A DNA stretch of 64,000 bases from Crambe crambe (taxonomy: Eukaryota; Porifera; Demospongiae; Poecilosclerida; Crambeidae): contig OZ004581.1 of NCBI GenBank assembly GCA_963924555.1, forward strand, positions 1,612,001 through 1,676,000, given 5' to 3'. The notes under the pieces were generated by a model. It ran no database searches. It saw only the letters and a list, made by a program, of their open reading frames with translations, and had not been told where the DNA came from. Positions 24,123 through 36,200 of the stretch are shown here, in pieces. A program made the translations under genes and the position numbers. How positions within the stretch are numbered: the stretch's first letter is position 1; each line of letters begins with the position of its first letter.

Positions 24123-24913
24123 ACAATTTGCACGACATGGAATACCAGATGTGTTGATTTCAGATAACAGACCTCAATTCTCCAGTGGAAAATTTCATCA
24201 ATTCACAGCAAGCTACCAGATCAAGCACAATACAAGTAGTCCCCATTACCCCTAATCAAATGGAAAGGCTGAAAAGGCAGTCCAGACCATCAAAAACCTG
24301 ATGCGTAAGGCTCAAGCTGAAAAATGAGACTTTCACCTAGCCTTGCTCGATTTTCGAAATACACCAACAGATGACACCATAGGATCACCTGCCCAGTGAC
24401 TCATGGGCCCCGTGGTGTACAAAAACTTTACTACCCACCACAAAAACTTCTCCTTCCCAAAGTCATTCCTTCATCCACTGCCAAGTCAAGCCTCCTCAAG
24501 CAAAAAACAACAACCAGAAACATTACTATGATAAGCATTCCAAACCGTTGGCTCCACTGAACACTGGCGATCGGATTCGCTTCAAAATGGTGCTCTCTGG
24601 TTGCCAGCAGTGATCACTAAGGTCGCTGACTCACCCAGATCATATGTAATTACCACTCCTGATGGACAAACGTACTGGAGAAACCGGAGGCACCTCAGGC
24701 CAACACATGCAACTACAGAATGCCATGAAGGCAAGAGTGATGATGTAATTATCCCTTGGTGATGAACAAGACGATGGAGAAAGAGATGATGTTGGAGAGC
24801 GAGGTGACCAGAACCAAGCAGTGTACCAACTGCCCCACTACGACGATCCACCCACGACACTTCAGCTATGCTGATCCATACTCACTACGCTTCTAACATT
24901 ATGAAAGGGGAGA
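24087..24913 (+). pseudogene. Ty3/gypsy-type integrase fragment (3' end of pol)
   Basis: Translating with stops shows the integrase core RHGIPDVLISDN, then PQFSSGKFHQF, SPHYP, SNGKAEKAVQTIKNLM and ALLDFRNTPT. A C-terminal stretch near 24530 (YYDKHSKPLAPLNTGDRIRF) follows, and a polypurine tract GAAAGGGGAGATGTAACA sits at 24902-24919. These are hallmark sequences of Ty3/gypsy elements with an aspartate-rich integrase. At least four in-frame stops and one frameshift make it dead. Gag, protease and RT are absent. Confidence 0.8.
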
Positions 24914-25580
24914 TGTAACAATGCTAATATTACAAGTAAGCGCAAAAAATTTCTTCTAAATAAAAAGATTAAGTAGGGATAGCTTAAAATCTAGCTGGGC
25001 TATAATATAATGTACTGCAGCCTTGTATGAAAATAATCCCTACATTTATATCCACTACCTATAGCTAGCTATGGCAGTTGTAAAAGTAGGGATTATTTTC
25101 ATACAAGGCTGCAGTACATTATATTATAGCCCAGCTAGATTTTAAGCTATCCCTACTTAATCTTTTTATTTAGAAGAAATTTTTTGCGCTTACTTGTTTC
25201 TATCCTTTTTTCATAGTGCTTGAAGTTGAATATAAGTTTGTGTATGTAAAGAATTGAGTGGCAGTATTGACTGTCACTTCAACTGAGAGTATGCAGTGAT
25301 TATTAATTTGACAGGAGTATCTCTTTCTTTTGTAGGTACATAGCTACACAGTCTCTGCATAGTTGAAGAATTTGTTTAGCTATTTAAGTTTTGTCTATTA
25401 TTTACTTTACAGCAACAGCAATGTAAATGACATGTGCATGGCATGGTGAAGTGAGCTGACTACACTACAGCCAAGTACTGGCTATAAACACTACTATAAG
25501 ATGAGCATCTGTTCTGTAATTCAGCAAGGAGTGACTGTAACATCATCAGATAAGAATAAATAGCGATTAAACTGAAGACC
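24914..25580 (+). mobile_element. Probable 3' LTR of the gypsy remnant, split by a foldback element
   Basis: It starts with TGTAACA just after the polypurine tract, as an LTR should. It is interrupted at 24932-25197 by a perfect palindrome and then resumes. AATAAA at about 25555 may be its poly(A) signal. The right boundary is a guess because no second LTR is present. Confidence 0.45.
24932..25197. repeat. Perfect 112-bp inverted-repeat foldback element
   Basis: The left arm 24932-25043 (ACAAGTAAGCGCAAAAAATT...) and right arm 25086-25197 are exactly complementary as read here, with a 42-base loop. The ATTTCTTCTAAAT box near each end links it to the 19900-20303 and 22690 elements. Confidence 0.9.
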
Positions 25581-26255
25581 TATAGCCGAGCTTAGCTAGC
25601 TTAAGAAGCTTACGTGGCTCCGCCCATAAGCCCCGCCCCCTAACGACGTGCGCTTCAAAATGGCGTAGAAAGATTAGCTAGTGCCGAGTGCTATCGAATA
25701 GTGAAGTAGAGCCTTAGTCAAAACTAAGAGCAAAAGATCAGCCTCTAGGTGCCGCTCTAACAGATGGCCAAAGCAGAATTTTGATGACTATAGCCAGTAA
25801 GTCGGGGCGTCGATCTTATATTTATTATCCTTATTATTATTATTATTATTATTATAAAGAAAATGAACAAAAGTCAATTTTAGAACTCGTTTTTTTCTTA
25901 TGTTAGCGAATGAATTTTTGGTTTTTGAACACTCTCCTCTCTTCTTTGTAGAAGTAGTATCTCACTGTAGCCTTCTGAGAACCTGTAGAGCAAGGGTAGA
26001 AGAGAAAGAAGAGTTTTTAGTTTATACAGTCTTATGACCTTTGACCCACCATCCCTACTTAGAGAGTGCTAGCGCACTCTCTGATAATCAATAATTACTA
26101 TTTTCATTATCTCATCACATCATAATCTTTATAATCATTACATCATTGAGTTCTAATTCATGGACGTGAACACTGAGTCAGCTGCTTTGGTTGATTAACA
26201 GATCTTTACATAGCCCAACTATAAAGCCACAATTAAGTCTTGAAAGGAGGCTATG
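25581..26255. repeat. Repeat-derived sequence with (TTA)n and a terminal hairpin
   Basis: It contains a (TTA)n microsatellite at about 25828-25855 and the hairpin GAGAGTGCTAGCGCACTCTC near 26062-26081. The hairpin matches the sequence after direct repeat B at about 23240-23269. No gene seen. Confidence 0.5.
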
Positions 26256-29200
26256 TTAAACTTTGGTTTTTTGTTCATGTTGCAAGAATACTGTAATCCA
26301 CTGTACCATAATAATGCTATAAACCACAGTTAATTTTTTTGGAGGCACAAAGTCACCTGCAAGGCAGGAGACTTCTCTTGTATAATTATAGAGATTGAAC
26401 GTCCAATAGAAGCCAGATAGTAACAACTAACAAAGAGCTAAGGCAGTACAGGCTTAGCTAGCTACCTATCGATTCTTTTGTAGTTGCATTATTTTAATTA
26501 ATGGTCTGCACTGCTGTGATGCTATATCAGCCAGTACTTATGAAAATTAATAGTCTATAGCTAATTAATTTTTGATAGTACAAGCCAGTTAGACTATGGT
26601 TTTATCGTTGTTTATGGGAAATACACTCAAGGTAGTCCATTTATACACTAATTCAATTTAAGGGTCCAGGCACATAGTAACCAAGGCATGCGCTAGTACA
26701 AGACTAATTAACCACAAACACTACCACGCTAAAATAACAGATAGTAAACACAATAGCAGCTGCTGCTTTGGCACATGTAAAATCCATGCTAGCATGAATA
26801 ATGAACAAGTCATTGCAACTCAGAAACTATGCATGGGAATGGGCCAATATTTTGCTTATGGCAACTACTTGATAAGGTCTAAAAAGTTACATTTTGCTTT
26901 AGTTTATAGCTAGTACAGAATGTGCAGGACACAAGATCCTACATGGATAAATCGAAAAGTAGAATGTGAATTGACAAAAACTAAATGTAATTTTTATGGC
27001 AATAAGTATAAGAAGCTGTATATCAAAAATCAGCCATTGATTCCAAGTGGTCATTGAGATGTAACGCAGTTTACCTTGAGAATGGAATCAGTCATAGCAT
27101 CAGTCATTTTGATTGGTCCTCCTTCATTTTTTGTGTATGTAGTACTATTCTGATACTTAATAATGTGGTGCAAGTTAGAAATTTCTATCATGAATAGTTT
27201 TTAAGTTAATTTTCCCTAGCAACCATGCGTGGGCGGAGTGTGCCTGCACCCTTAAGTTTCATGGTCCGCAATGGTGACGTCATATCGAAACACGCTTCAT
27301 AATACACAAATTGAGCACTGGGCAATCTATAGCTCTACTGCATGTACCTCTTGTGGATACTGGATCAGTTTCCATTTCATCCTGTGATGATGGTGTATCA
27401 GAGACACCTAGGGAAGCAGGGTCTTGAGTAGAACCTTGAGGCTTAGCATCAGCACTAGCTTGATGAGAAGAGCATCTGTACTCTGCAAGTTACATTGAAT
27501 AGGGCAGTACGTAGCTATGTATCCCCATATGTGAAGGATGTCTATGAAAGTAATGCTGACTCATCATACTATTGACCAGACCCTATAATCATCTAAGCCA
27601 CAAAGCCAATTAAAGTAGGTCCCATACAGGCCCGTAGCCAGGGGGGTTTGGGGGGTTCGATCAAACCCCCTTTTTGAAATGAAATTTTTTTAAGCGCGAG
27701 CACACACGATTTGCGTACGCACGCGTGTGTACATGAATATCGTTCACTCTATCAAGAAGTAGGTCAAAGCCTATCGTCCAGAAAAGGTCAGTTTTTAGCT
27801 ATAACTCTGACTCTAAAGCAGTAGTGCCTTAAAGCAGTAGTGCCCGAGACTTTAAAGCATCTAGTGCCTGAAATCTTAAGTCTAGTCTGGTGGCGCAGCC
27901 CCGAGCTTCGCGCTCAGGGCTGCGCCGCCAGACTAATTAAAGTCTTGCTGTAAAAACTGTACAAGTAGCTAGTCTGTGGTGGATTGTGAAGAAGTTTGTG
28001 AAGAAGTGGCCATCTACTCATAATCTTCATACTTCATAGCAATAATTGCAGCTAAAGCTAACAAAATATGTCATTGTTGGCAATCAAAAATGGGCATGGT
28101 TGTGTAAAAGTGGGCGTGTCCATCGCTAATGCGCAGATACTTTTGAACCCCATTCAAAAATCTCTGGCTACGGACCTGTCATAATAGAAATAGGCTATTG
28201 TATTAAGTATGAGTTATATACGATGTGCTACCTAATATCTGGCCAGCTGGTGTCCTAGAAACTAACTTTTAATTCCAGTTTTCAACATGCAAGATAACAT
28301 TAACATAGCATGGAGTAATTACTATACTTACGAGCAATTCTTAGGGCCAGATTCTCATTGTTGCCCCCCATCTTGTGAGCGACAGCATCAATCAGAACTT
28401 GGACAGTGGGTGTTGGCAGATTTAATTTGATATCAAAATAGAGCTTCAACCAAATCTATAAATATATTTATAGACATGAGTGGAATGATAACTAAAGCTT
28501 GTAGGGTTAGGGGTTAGGACTAGGGCTGGGGCTTTTGTGGGGACTTCCCTTCCCCCTCCCCTGTTTTATAATACAGCAGGTTATTTTTGAGGGGTATATT
28601 TTTTATTCGTTGGTCTGTTGGGGCGCAGCATACACAGTGTATGCCATGTGTGCTAGCTATGTAAAAATACTTCTGGCCTAAGCAAATGAGCAACAAGAGT
28701 TAGTAGTATGTGCCTGTGCTAGAAATGGAAGTTGCAATTATGACTAGGTAAAAGCCATTATGTGAATTGTAGCATACCATGTGCCCGATGGACAGTCTTC
28801 CATACCATCTTTCTTTACCAGCAAATTTTCTAAAACTGTAGAAGGTGGTACAGACCTTGAAAGGTGACCTTGGGGCCCAGGGATCCAGAAGACAAGTCAC
28901 TTCACATTTAAAATGCTACTGCAACAATCTAGAACTAGGGGGCACGGTTTTTACACGTATTAGATATAATGTTCGTGGGCTAAATTATGAATACCACAAA
29001 AAATTTCCTCTGCAAAAAATAACCCGCTGTAATATGGGCACTAATTTTAGAGTTCTACTGAGGCTGGAAAGTATTGCTGTAAGTCATAAGTACACACAGT
29101 ATCCTGTCATTATTTAATTTGAGTGGTTCAGTTGATGATTGAGTTAGATGAATTGAGTTCAGTTATAATTCTCAACATGCCTGGTATTAGCTACCTACCT

Positions 29201-29405
29201 CAATTAATTTTTGAATTTTATTTTCATAGCTGAACTGGTCCTTATCAATAACCTCCACTTCTCTGACTGGTATTCCAAGCAACACTCCTATCTCGAACCA
29301 CTTATTTTGGACCTCAATAAGGAAACGGATAAGATCATGAATGATCCTCCTTTTTTCACCAGTTTCAGTAAAATCACCTGATGAATTAACAATATCATGA
29401 TTCAT
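26256..29405 (-). CDS. Death-domain protein, small (tail exon uncertain)
   Basis: Exon 1 (29405-29199, ATG) encodes WFEIGVLLGIPVREVEVIDKD, the first helices of a death domain. Exon 2 (28455-28332) completes it (IWLKLYFDIKLN, then LIDAVAHKMGGNNENLALRIA). Exon 3 (27482-27348) adds a Ser/Pro/Gln-rich tail. A possible last exon (26356-26256, TAA) keeps phase and would give 188 residues, but rests only on an acceptor and an open frame. Death domains pair with one another in apoptosis and innate immune signalling. The neighbour just upstream (29529-30074) is a similar protein, so the two are probably tandem relatives. Introns are filled with MITEs at 26658-27255, 27627-28178 and 28572-29032. Confidence 0.6.
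26658..27255. repeat. TTAA inverted-repeat MITE, copy 2
   Basis: TTAAGGGTCCAGGCACATAG at the left and the complement ending CACCCTTAA at the right, as in 405-1059. The right half closely follows the right half of copy 1 (AAAAATCAGCCA ... TAGCAACCATG). Confidence 0.75.
27627..28178. repeat. MITE with CAGGYCCGTAGCCAG ends
   Basis: CAGGCCCGTAGCCAG at 27627-27641 and the complement of CAGGTCCGTAGCCAG at 28164-28178. It contains the strong hairpin AGTCTGGTGGCGCAGCCC ... GGGCTGCGCCGCCAGACT at about 27886-27936. No clear target duplication. Confidence 0.75.
28572..29032. repeat. Tc1/mariner-like MITE (TA target)
   Basis: TACAGCAGGTTATTTTT at 28572 and the complement of TACAGCGGGTTATTTTTT at 29032 form inverted ends with one mismatch. 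TA at both edges suits Tc1/mariner insertion. It lies in an intron of the death-domain gene. Confidence 0.75.
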
Positions 29406-29528
29406 AGCTTACTGTATTGTCTCAGTCTAACATACACAATTCTGTTCCATCTCCTTTTGATGCAATATCTGAAAGATTCTTTTCTTCAAATACTGTTATA
29501 TTAAATATAATTGAATGATTGAATAAAT

Positions 29529-30074
29529 TTATTCCTGATTACGTTTCCATTCTTTAGCGATTTTAAAGGCAGCTGGACCATTATTTCCTCCAAGACTGTC
29601 AGCTATAACATAAACCACTGACCACCAGCAAGGGTCAAGCCTTCCATGACGTACTTCACTATTGATCCATGAAATTAGTACATCAATCAGTCCTCTCACT
29701 GAGTTACCTATTGTAGGTTTGTTAACAATCATTAGCTACTGAGCAATATTTAAACTCATATCTTTTGAGGACACTCCTTATTTCGATATTTTGATGGACA
29801 GGCTTACTTCCATGTTTTCTCTTCAGATCTTCTGATGATGAGGATGTATTTACCAAGGATCCAATCTGCACCCATTTCTCGTGCACTTCTGAAAAAGCTT
29901 TCATCAGCATTGGAAGGTCTTTCTCTTCTGAATAAATAGTAAAGCAAATTTGAAAAACTATAGCTGAGACTTTAGAGACTCACGAAATCTTTCCGTAGGA
30001 ACATTTGGATACCTTTCAAGTGCTCTTTTTGCATTGTTTGGCCTGTGGCCTCTCCAATCCACCCTAGTAGCCAT
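29529..30074 (-). CDS. Stand-alone death-domain protein, 129 aa
   Basis: Three exons in phase: 30074-29984 (ATG), 29927-29808 and 29707-29529 (TAA). Introns are 56 and 100 bases with GT-AG borders. After a short basic N-terminus (MATRVDWRGHRPNNAKRALE), the death domain covers residues about 35-125 (KWVQIGSLV, then VRGLIDVLISWINSE, then CWWSVVYVIADSLGG and AAFKIAKEW). There is no other domain, so it would act as an adaptor or competitor for other death-domain proteins such as the ROC-COR protein at 33260-40854 (inference). It ends 124 bases before the start of the next similar gene on the same strand. Confidence 0.75.
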
Positions 30075-30286
30075 TGATAAACGACTCACCAGGACAACTT
30101 TTAACGAGCGAGCCTCACCGCTTTTACAGTGGCATCACGTGATCCTGGCTCACCCATTTTTTTTGTCGGGGGTGTGACTCATAAGCTCACATGATAGACC
30201 CACCCACGCGCGATTAACTAGGGCGCGCCAGTCGCATGTTGCGTAGGGCAGCTAATTTTTTTTTTTCAGAGAGCAAGCTATAGATG

Positions 30287-30875
30287 CCTGTATCAGAGCA
30301 TTTTACGCGATCCTATTTCATAGAAGGAATGAACTTCGTGACTTTACAGTTAAGTGTGTCATAATGTATCCACAGAACCCATTGCAAGGAGAAATTTTCA
30401 ATTATCGAACTGCTAACACTGACTCTGAAGCGAGGCTTGATATTAAAGTTAGAGGATTCGAGGCCAGGATGCATACTTTGACGTTAGGGTTTTCAACCCA
30501 AATGCTCCCAGTTATCGCTCCCAGGATCTGGCACATTTATATTGAAGGAATGAACAAGAAAAGAAGAGAGAGTACAACCAGAGAGTCCAGGAAGTAGAGG
30601 CCGGTGTGTTCACCCCCCTTGTTTTTTCCACCTCAGGTGGCATGGGGAAAGAGAGCAGTGTGTTCTACAAGAGACTAGCTGATTTTTTATCCACGAAAAG
30701 AGACATGCCATACTCAAGGACAATGGGATGGCTTCGATGCCACCTCAATTTTGCCCTACTACGCTCTGCTATTTTATGCATAAGGGGTTCTAGATCAACA
30801 AGAAAAAATCCACTTCTTGAAACTGACATTAATCTTGCCTCAGCAGAGAGCAGACTGTCACCAGACCCTGATTGA
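30287..30875 (+). pseudogene. Non-LTR retrotransposon fragment (3' end)
   Basis: Frames with one shift and one stop read HRRNELRD, NPLQGEIFNY, EARLDIKVRGF, then AYFDVRVFNPNAPSYRSQ and VFTPLVFSTSGGMGKESSVF, ending RSAILCIRGSRS. This conserved stretch is widespread at the 3' end of animal retroelement ORFs. The reading frame changes near 30475 and a TGA is present near 30540, so it is dead. The start is cut off abruptly near 30250. Confidence 0.75.
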
Positions 30876-30899
30876 CTATTGTGTTTTGTTTTTATAACC

Positions 30900-33259
30900 T
30901 TACATTCTCATTATCCTTATATTCCCTTTGCCATCAAATTTTATCTCATCATGGATTGAAAAAAAAAAAAATTTCACAAAAGAAGGTATGCTGAAAAGCT
31001 CAAGATTGACAAAGACCTTCTACAGTATCATGTGACTACACACCCCCCGACAAAAAATGGTCTACCGGTATACTGCACGGATGCCATTGGTGTCGTGCTT
31101 GCTTCCTCTTTAATGACTGACCCATGAGACAGAACAGCTACAGTGATAACAGTCCATCCATTTCAAATGATATACTTACAACACCAGTATGTAAGTATCC
31201 TTAGATATTGTGTTAGTTTACGAGACACTCAATTTCAATGCATGGTTGTATAAACTAAGTGCGTATGCCAAAAATTAATAAGAGTAAGAAGTCCATAATT
31301 ATTCCCAAGGTTATCACAACACTTACTACATGTGCCCTTGTTCAGTCAAGAGAGACTTTCCAGAGTCGTAGTGAAACAAAAAGACCAGAATATCTCAGAA
31401 CAACTTCTTATTATGTATAGTCAGTATTATTTTTTGGTGATGGGTGTGTTTGGATGTCATGTTTCTATGTCCCACAATGCTTGCTCCCTTGATGATGGCA
31501 TACATTGCTGCCAAGACTAAGAAGAATGTCTGTTCAGTTAGAAGAATGTCTAGCTGTTAGGTCTGGCTAGTTACGTAGCTATTATATTCACCATATTATT
31601 TGCAGAAATAGCTGCACATGCACCCTTATTAAGTTGATGTCAAGCATGGAATGAAAAGCACAAGTGTACATCCTCAGTTACAAGCCAATCCTGCACAGTC
31701 CAAATGTAATTCGCTATTACCACAAGTATGATTCATTAAAGTAAATTTCAGTTTCAGTCGCAGTTCCACAATCCATTGTTGAAAACTCGGACAAAAAATA
31801 GACTATTAATGGGGAAGTTTTGTTCCATGTAAGGCCGTTATATTTCGAACTTCCCTGTTGTAAATAATTAGTGGTGATGTTATAGCTAGCATAAATTTTT
31901 GGTGAGCTTTAGAATCTAAGATGATTATTTCAAGAGTAGCCTCCATTATAGACCCTCCAGCAATATCCTCTCAACCTTCAAGGAACTTTCTATATCCCAC
32001 TCTTCCTCTAATGGCGAGGAAGCAGAAGTTGGGTGGGTCAGCCCTAAACAGGATAGAGTATTACACTCATAATTATAGTGCAGTACACAATACTGGATGT
32101 ACATTACATAGCTATATACGTCATAAGTAGCCTTAATAGTTTGTAGTAACCACATTCAATTTGGCTACATGATAGCTATGATGCCTGATAATAATTACAC
32201 CATAAGGCATTAGCTATAATTATTCTTAAAGATAAACACAATTATCAAGTAAAAATGGACATGGCTCAGGCTTAAGTGGGCATCTGGGGCACTACAGTGC
32301 ACCATACAGGCCTGTCTTGGCCATCCCTGGATCCAGCCCTGGCAAGGTATGTACCATAGATACCACTGTGACAGTCCCCTGCAGGTGCATGATTATGTGC
32401 ATGCTCCATGAAATTGCAATACATAGGCAAACCCAAAGGATTTTGATTCAAGGTATAGATACTTAGCTAACATTGACTCAAATGTGACTTGCAATTACTC
32501 AAATAGCTAATCCCCACATGAAACAATTTCACCATCTCTTGAGCTATGGTCAAAGGTGATGTGAAAGGTAAGAGAATGATTATGATTATGTAGCTATAGC
32601 TATGGTATAAATGACACACTCATCTTGTAAAATTGGTTTGTACTTTCAAGATCACACTTTATTTAACAGTGCAACTACTAACTGTGATTTCATTTAAGGA
32701 TGACAACTGTCATTACGAATGTGTCATTATTCACTGTAAAAAGGAAGTGCACACACTGTTTTGTTTTTAGTGTGTGTATCAGGACAATTTAGTGTACAGT
32801 ACACACTTTCATTTTTACAGTGAATAAACTGTTAAGCTAGCTGTTTGTGTTAGCTATCTGAAAGGTTTACTTTCAATGTAACAAATCATTGATCATTTTT
32901 GACAGCTTCACAATGAAATTGATTAGATCATTATTGATTTATTTAGCTAGCTGAAGCAGTTCATTTTTCTCAAATTTCATCAAGTCCGAATGGGCCTCCC
33001 TGTTTTTGAAGCTGGTTCTCAACTCGTTCCACCACCAATGTGCAGCAGTAATAATTCTCCCTGATCGTCAACTAGTTCTACCTAAAGGATTCAGAAGCAT
33101 CGTGTATATAGTCCTCCACAGTGACCATTTCCTGAAGTTACCCAACTGCGGAGTTGCACCATCTTACCTTCACTGTATGTACGTATAATAATTAACATGA
33201 CTTGTCATTACATGACTTGTCACTAGCCCTGTAGACGTAGATACAATAGTATAGCTACA
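30900..33259. other. Gene-free interval with minor repeats
   Basis: AT-rich. The only clear structure is the small MITE at 32737-32825. The open frames at 31332, 31921 and 33006 have no recognisable motifs. The last 250 bases are the 5' flank of the ankyrin gene. Confidence 0.45.
32737..32825. repeat. Short MITE derived from the CACTA-like element
   Basis: It starts CACTGTAAAAAGGAAGTGCA and ends CACTTTCATTTTTACAGTG, the same termini as the 8.8 kb element at 3273-12067. It also shares the internal segment CACACACTGTTTTGTTTTTA with the big element (near 3320-3340). Only about 90 bases, no coding capacity. Confidence 0.8.
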
Positions 33260-36200
33260 ATGACTTCTGGTATCACTCCCCTCCACCTAACTAGTAATGT
33301 GAACAAGGTCAGGGAATTACTGCAAAGTGGTGAGTACAGTGTAAACTGTTCTGACTCCAATGGGAGGACTCCACTGCATTATGCCTGTGCTAAAGGTCAC
33401 TTGGATGTGGTGAAGGTGTTGATATCTGACTTCAATGCTGATATTCTTTTTAAGGATATTAATGGCTGCATACCACTAATGAATGCTGCTTTCAATGGGT
33501 GGGAGCATGTGGTGCTTGCTCTATTGAATGAGTACCACTGTCCTTCAAATATCAGAAGTAAAGACAATAAAACATTGCTTCACTGGGCATGCAAAGGAGG
33601 TAATATTAGCTTAGTTACAACTCTGATACAAAACCACAATGGTGATATTAATGCTAGGGATGATAAAAATAACACCCCACTCCATGTGGCAGCATTGTGC
33701 GGGGAAAAAGAGGTTGCTTTGTTTTTAATTAATGAGATGGGCTGTGACATAAATGTCAAAGGCGGTTTAGGTCAGTCTTTGTTACATTTGGCATGCAACG
33801 TTAGCCTAGTTCAAACTCTGATACAAGATCACAATGCTGACATCAATGTTAGGGATGATCAAAATAACACACCACTCCATGTGGCAGCATTGGGTGAAAA
33901 AAAAGAGGTTGCACTGTTTTTACTTAATGAAGTGGGCTGTGACATGATTGATAAAGGTGGTCTAGGTTGGTCTTTGTTACATTTGGCATGTTATGGAGGT
34001 GATGTTAGCCTAGTTCGAACTCTGATACAATACCACAAAGCCGATATCTATGCTAGGGATGATGAAAATAACACACCACTCCATGTTGCAGCATTAGGTG
34101 GGAATAAAGAGGTTTCTTTGTTTTTGATTAATGAAATGGGCTGTGCCATAAATGTCAAAGGTCGTTTAGGTCGGTCTTTGTTACATTTAGCATGCAGTGG
34201 AGGTAATATTAGTCTTATTAAAACTCTTATACGAGACCACAAGGCTAATATCAATGTTAGGGATGATCAAAATAACACACCACTCCATGTGGCAGCATTG
34301 TGTAGGAAAAAAGAGGTTACATTGTTTTTAATTAATGAGATGGATAGTGATATTAATGTCACAGGTCGTATAGGTCGGTCTTTGTTACATTTAGCATGCA
34401 GTGGAGGTAATGTTAGTCTTGTTCAAACTCTGATACAAGACCACAAGGCTAATATCAATGTTAGGGATGATCAAAATAACACACCACTCCATGTGGCAGC
34501 ATTGTGTGGGAAAAAAGAAGTGACGTTGTTTTTAATTAATGAAATGGGTTGTGACATAAATATCAAAGGTGGTTTAGGTTGGTCTTTGTTATATTTGGCA
34601 TGCTATGGAGGTAATATTAGCCTAATTCAAACTCTGATACAAGATCACAAGGCTGATATCAATGCTAGGGATAATCAAAATAACACACCACTCCACGTTG
34701 CAGCATTGTGTGGGAAAAAGGAGGCTGCATTATTTTTAATTAATGAAGTGGATTATGATGTTAATGTAAAAGGTTATCTAGGTCGGTCTTTGCTACATTT
34801 AGCATGCAGTGGAGGTAATGTTAACCTAGTTCAAACTCTGATACAAGACCACCAAGCTGATGTCAATGCTAGAGATGATGAAAATAACACACCTCTCCAT
34901 GTGGCAGCATTGTGTGGGAAAAAAGAAGTTGTATTGTTTTTAATTCATGTCAATGAGGTGGGTAATGCAAAAGGTTACTTGGGTCGGTCTATATTACATT
35001 TAGCATGCAGTGGAGGTAATGTTAGCCTAGTTCAAACTCTAATACAAGACCACAAGGCTGATATAAATGCTAGGGATGATCAGAATAACACACCACTCCA
35101 TGTGGCAGCATTGTGTGGTAAAAAAGAGACTACTTTGTTTTTAATCAATGAGATGGTCTGTGATATAAACATCAAAGGTGGTTTAGGTCGATCTTTGTTA
35201 CATTTGGCCTGCAACGTTAGCCTAGCTCAATCTCTGATACGTGACCACAAGGTTGACATTAATGCTAGGGATGATCAAAATAACACACCACTCCACGTGG
35301 CAGCATTGAGTGGGAAAAAAGAGATTGCATTGTTTTTAATTAATGAAATGGGCTGTGACACAAATGTCAAAGGTGGTTTAGGTTGGTCTTTATTACATTT
35401 TGCATGTTATGGAGGTAACATTAGCCTAGTACAAACTTTGATACAATACTACAAAGCTGATATCAATGCTAGGGATGATCAAAATAACACACCACTCCAT
35501 GTGGCAGCATTGAGTAGAAAAAAAGAGGTTTCATTGTTTTTAATCGATGAAATAGGCTGTGACATAAATATTAAAGGTCATTTAGGTCGATCTTTGTTAC
35601 ATTTTACATGCTATGGAGGTAATATTAGCCTAGTTCAAGCTCTGATACAAGACCACAAAGCTGATATCAATGCTAGGGATGATCGAAATAACACACCACT
35701 CCATATGGCAGCATTGTGTGGGAAAAAAGAGGTTGCACGGTTTTTAATTGATGAGGTGGGTTGTGACATGAATGTCAAAGGTCATATAAGTCGGTCTTTG
35801 CTACATTTAGCATGCAGTGGAGGTAATGTTAGCCTAGTTCAAACTCTAATACAAGACCACAAGGCTGATATCAATGTTATGGATGATCAAAATAACACAC
35901 CACTCCACGTTGCAGCATTGAGTGGAAAAAAAGAGGTTGCATTAATGAAATTGGCTGCGATATAAATGTCAAGGATATTTTAGGTCGGTCTTTGTTACAT
36001 TTGGCATGCTATGGAGGTAATTTTAGCCTAATTCAAATTCTTATAAGAGACCATAAAGTTGAAACCAATGCTAGGGATGATGAAAATAACACACCACTCC
36101 ATATGGCAGCATTGTGTGGGAAAAAAGAGGTTGCATTGTTTTTAATTAATGAAATGGGCTGTGACATAAATGTTAAAGGTTGTTTAGGTTGGTCTTTGTT

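Noticed and set aside
26062..26090. Helitron 3' end (hairpin then CTGAT)
   Set aside because: The hairpin touches CTGA without the usual spacer and no Helitron 5' TC end or Rep/helicase is seen.
27650..27680. GGTTCGATCAAACCCCC resembling a tRNA T-arm
   Set aside because: Lies just inside a MITE end, with no acceptor stem, D-arm or anticodon arm around it.
28500..28535. Telomere-like GGGTTAGGGGTTAGG
   Set aside because: Only two or three imperfect units, internal to a gene intron; too short to call.
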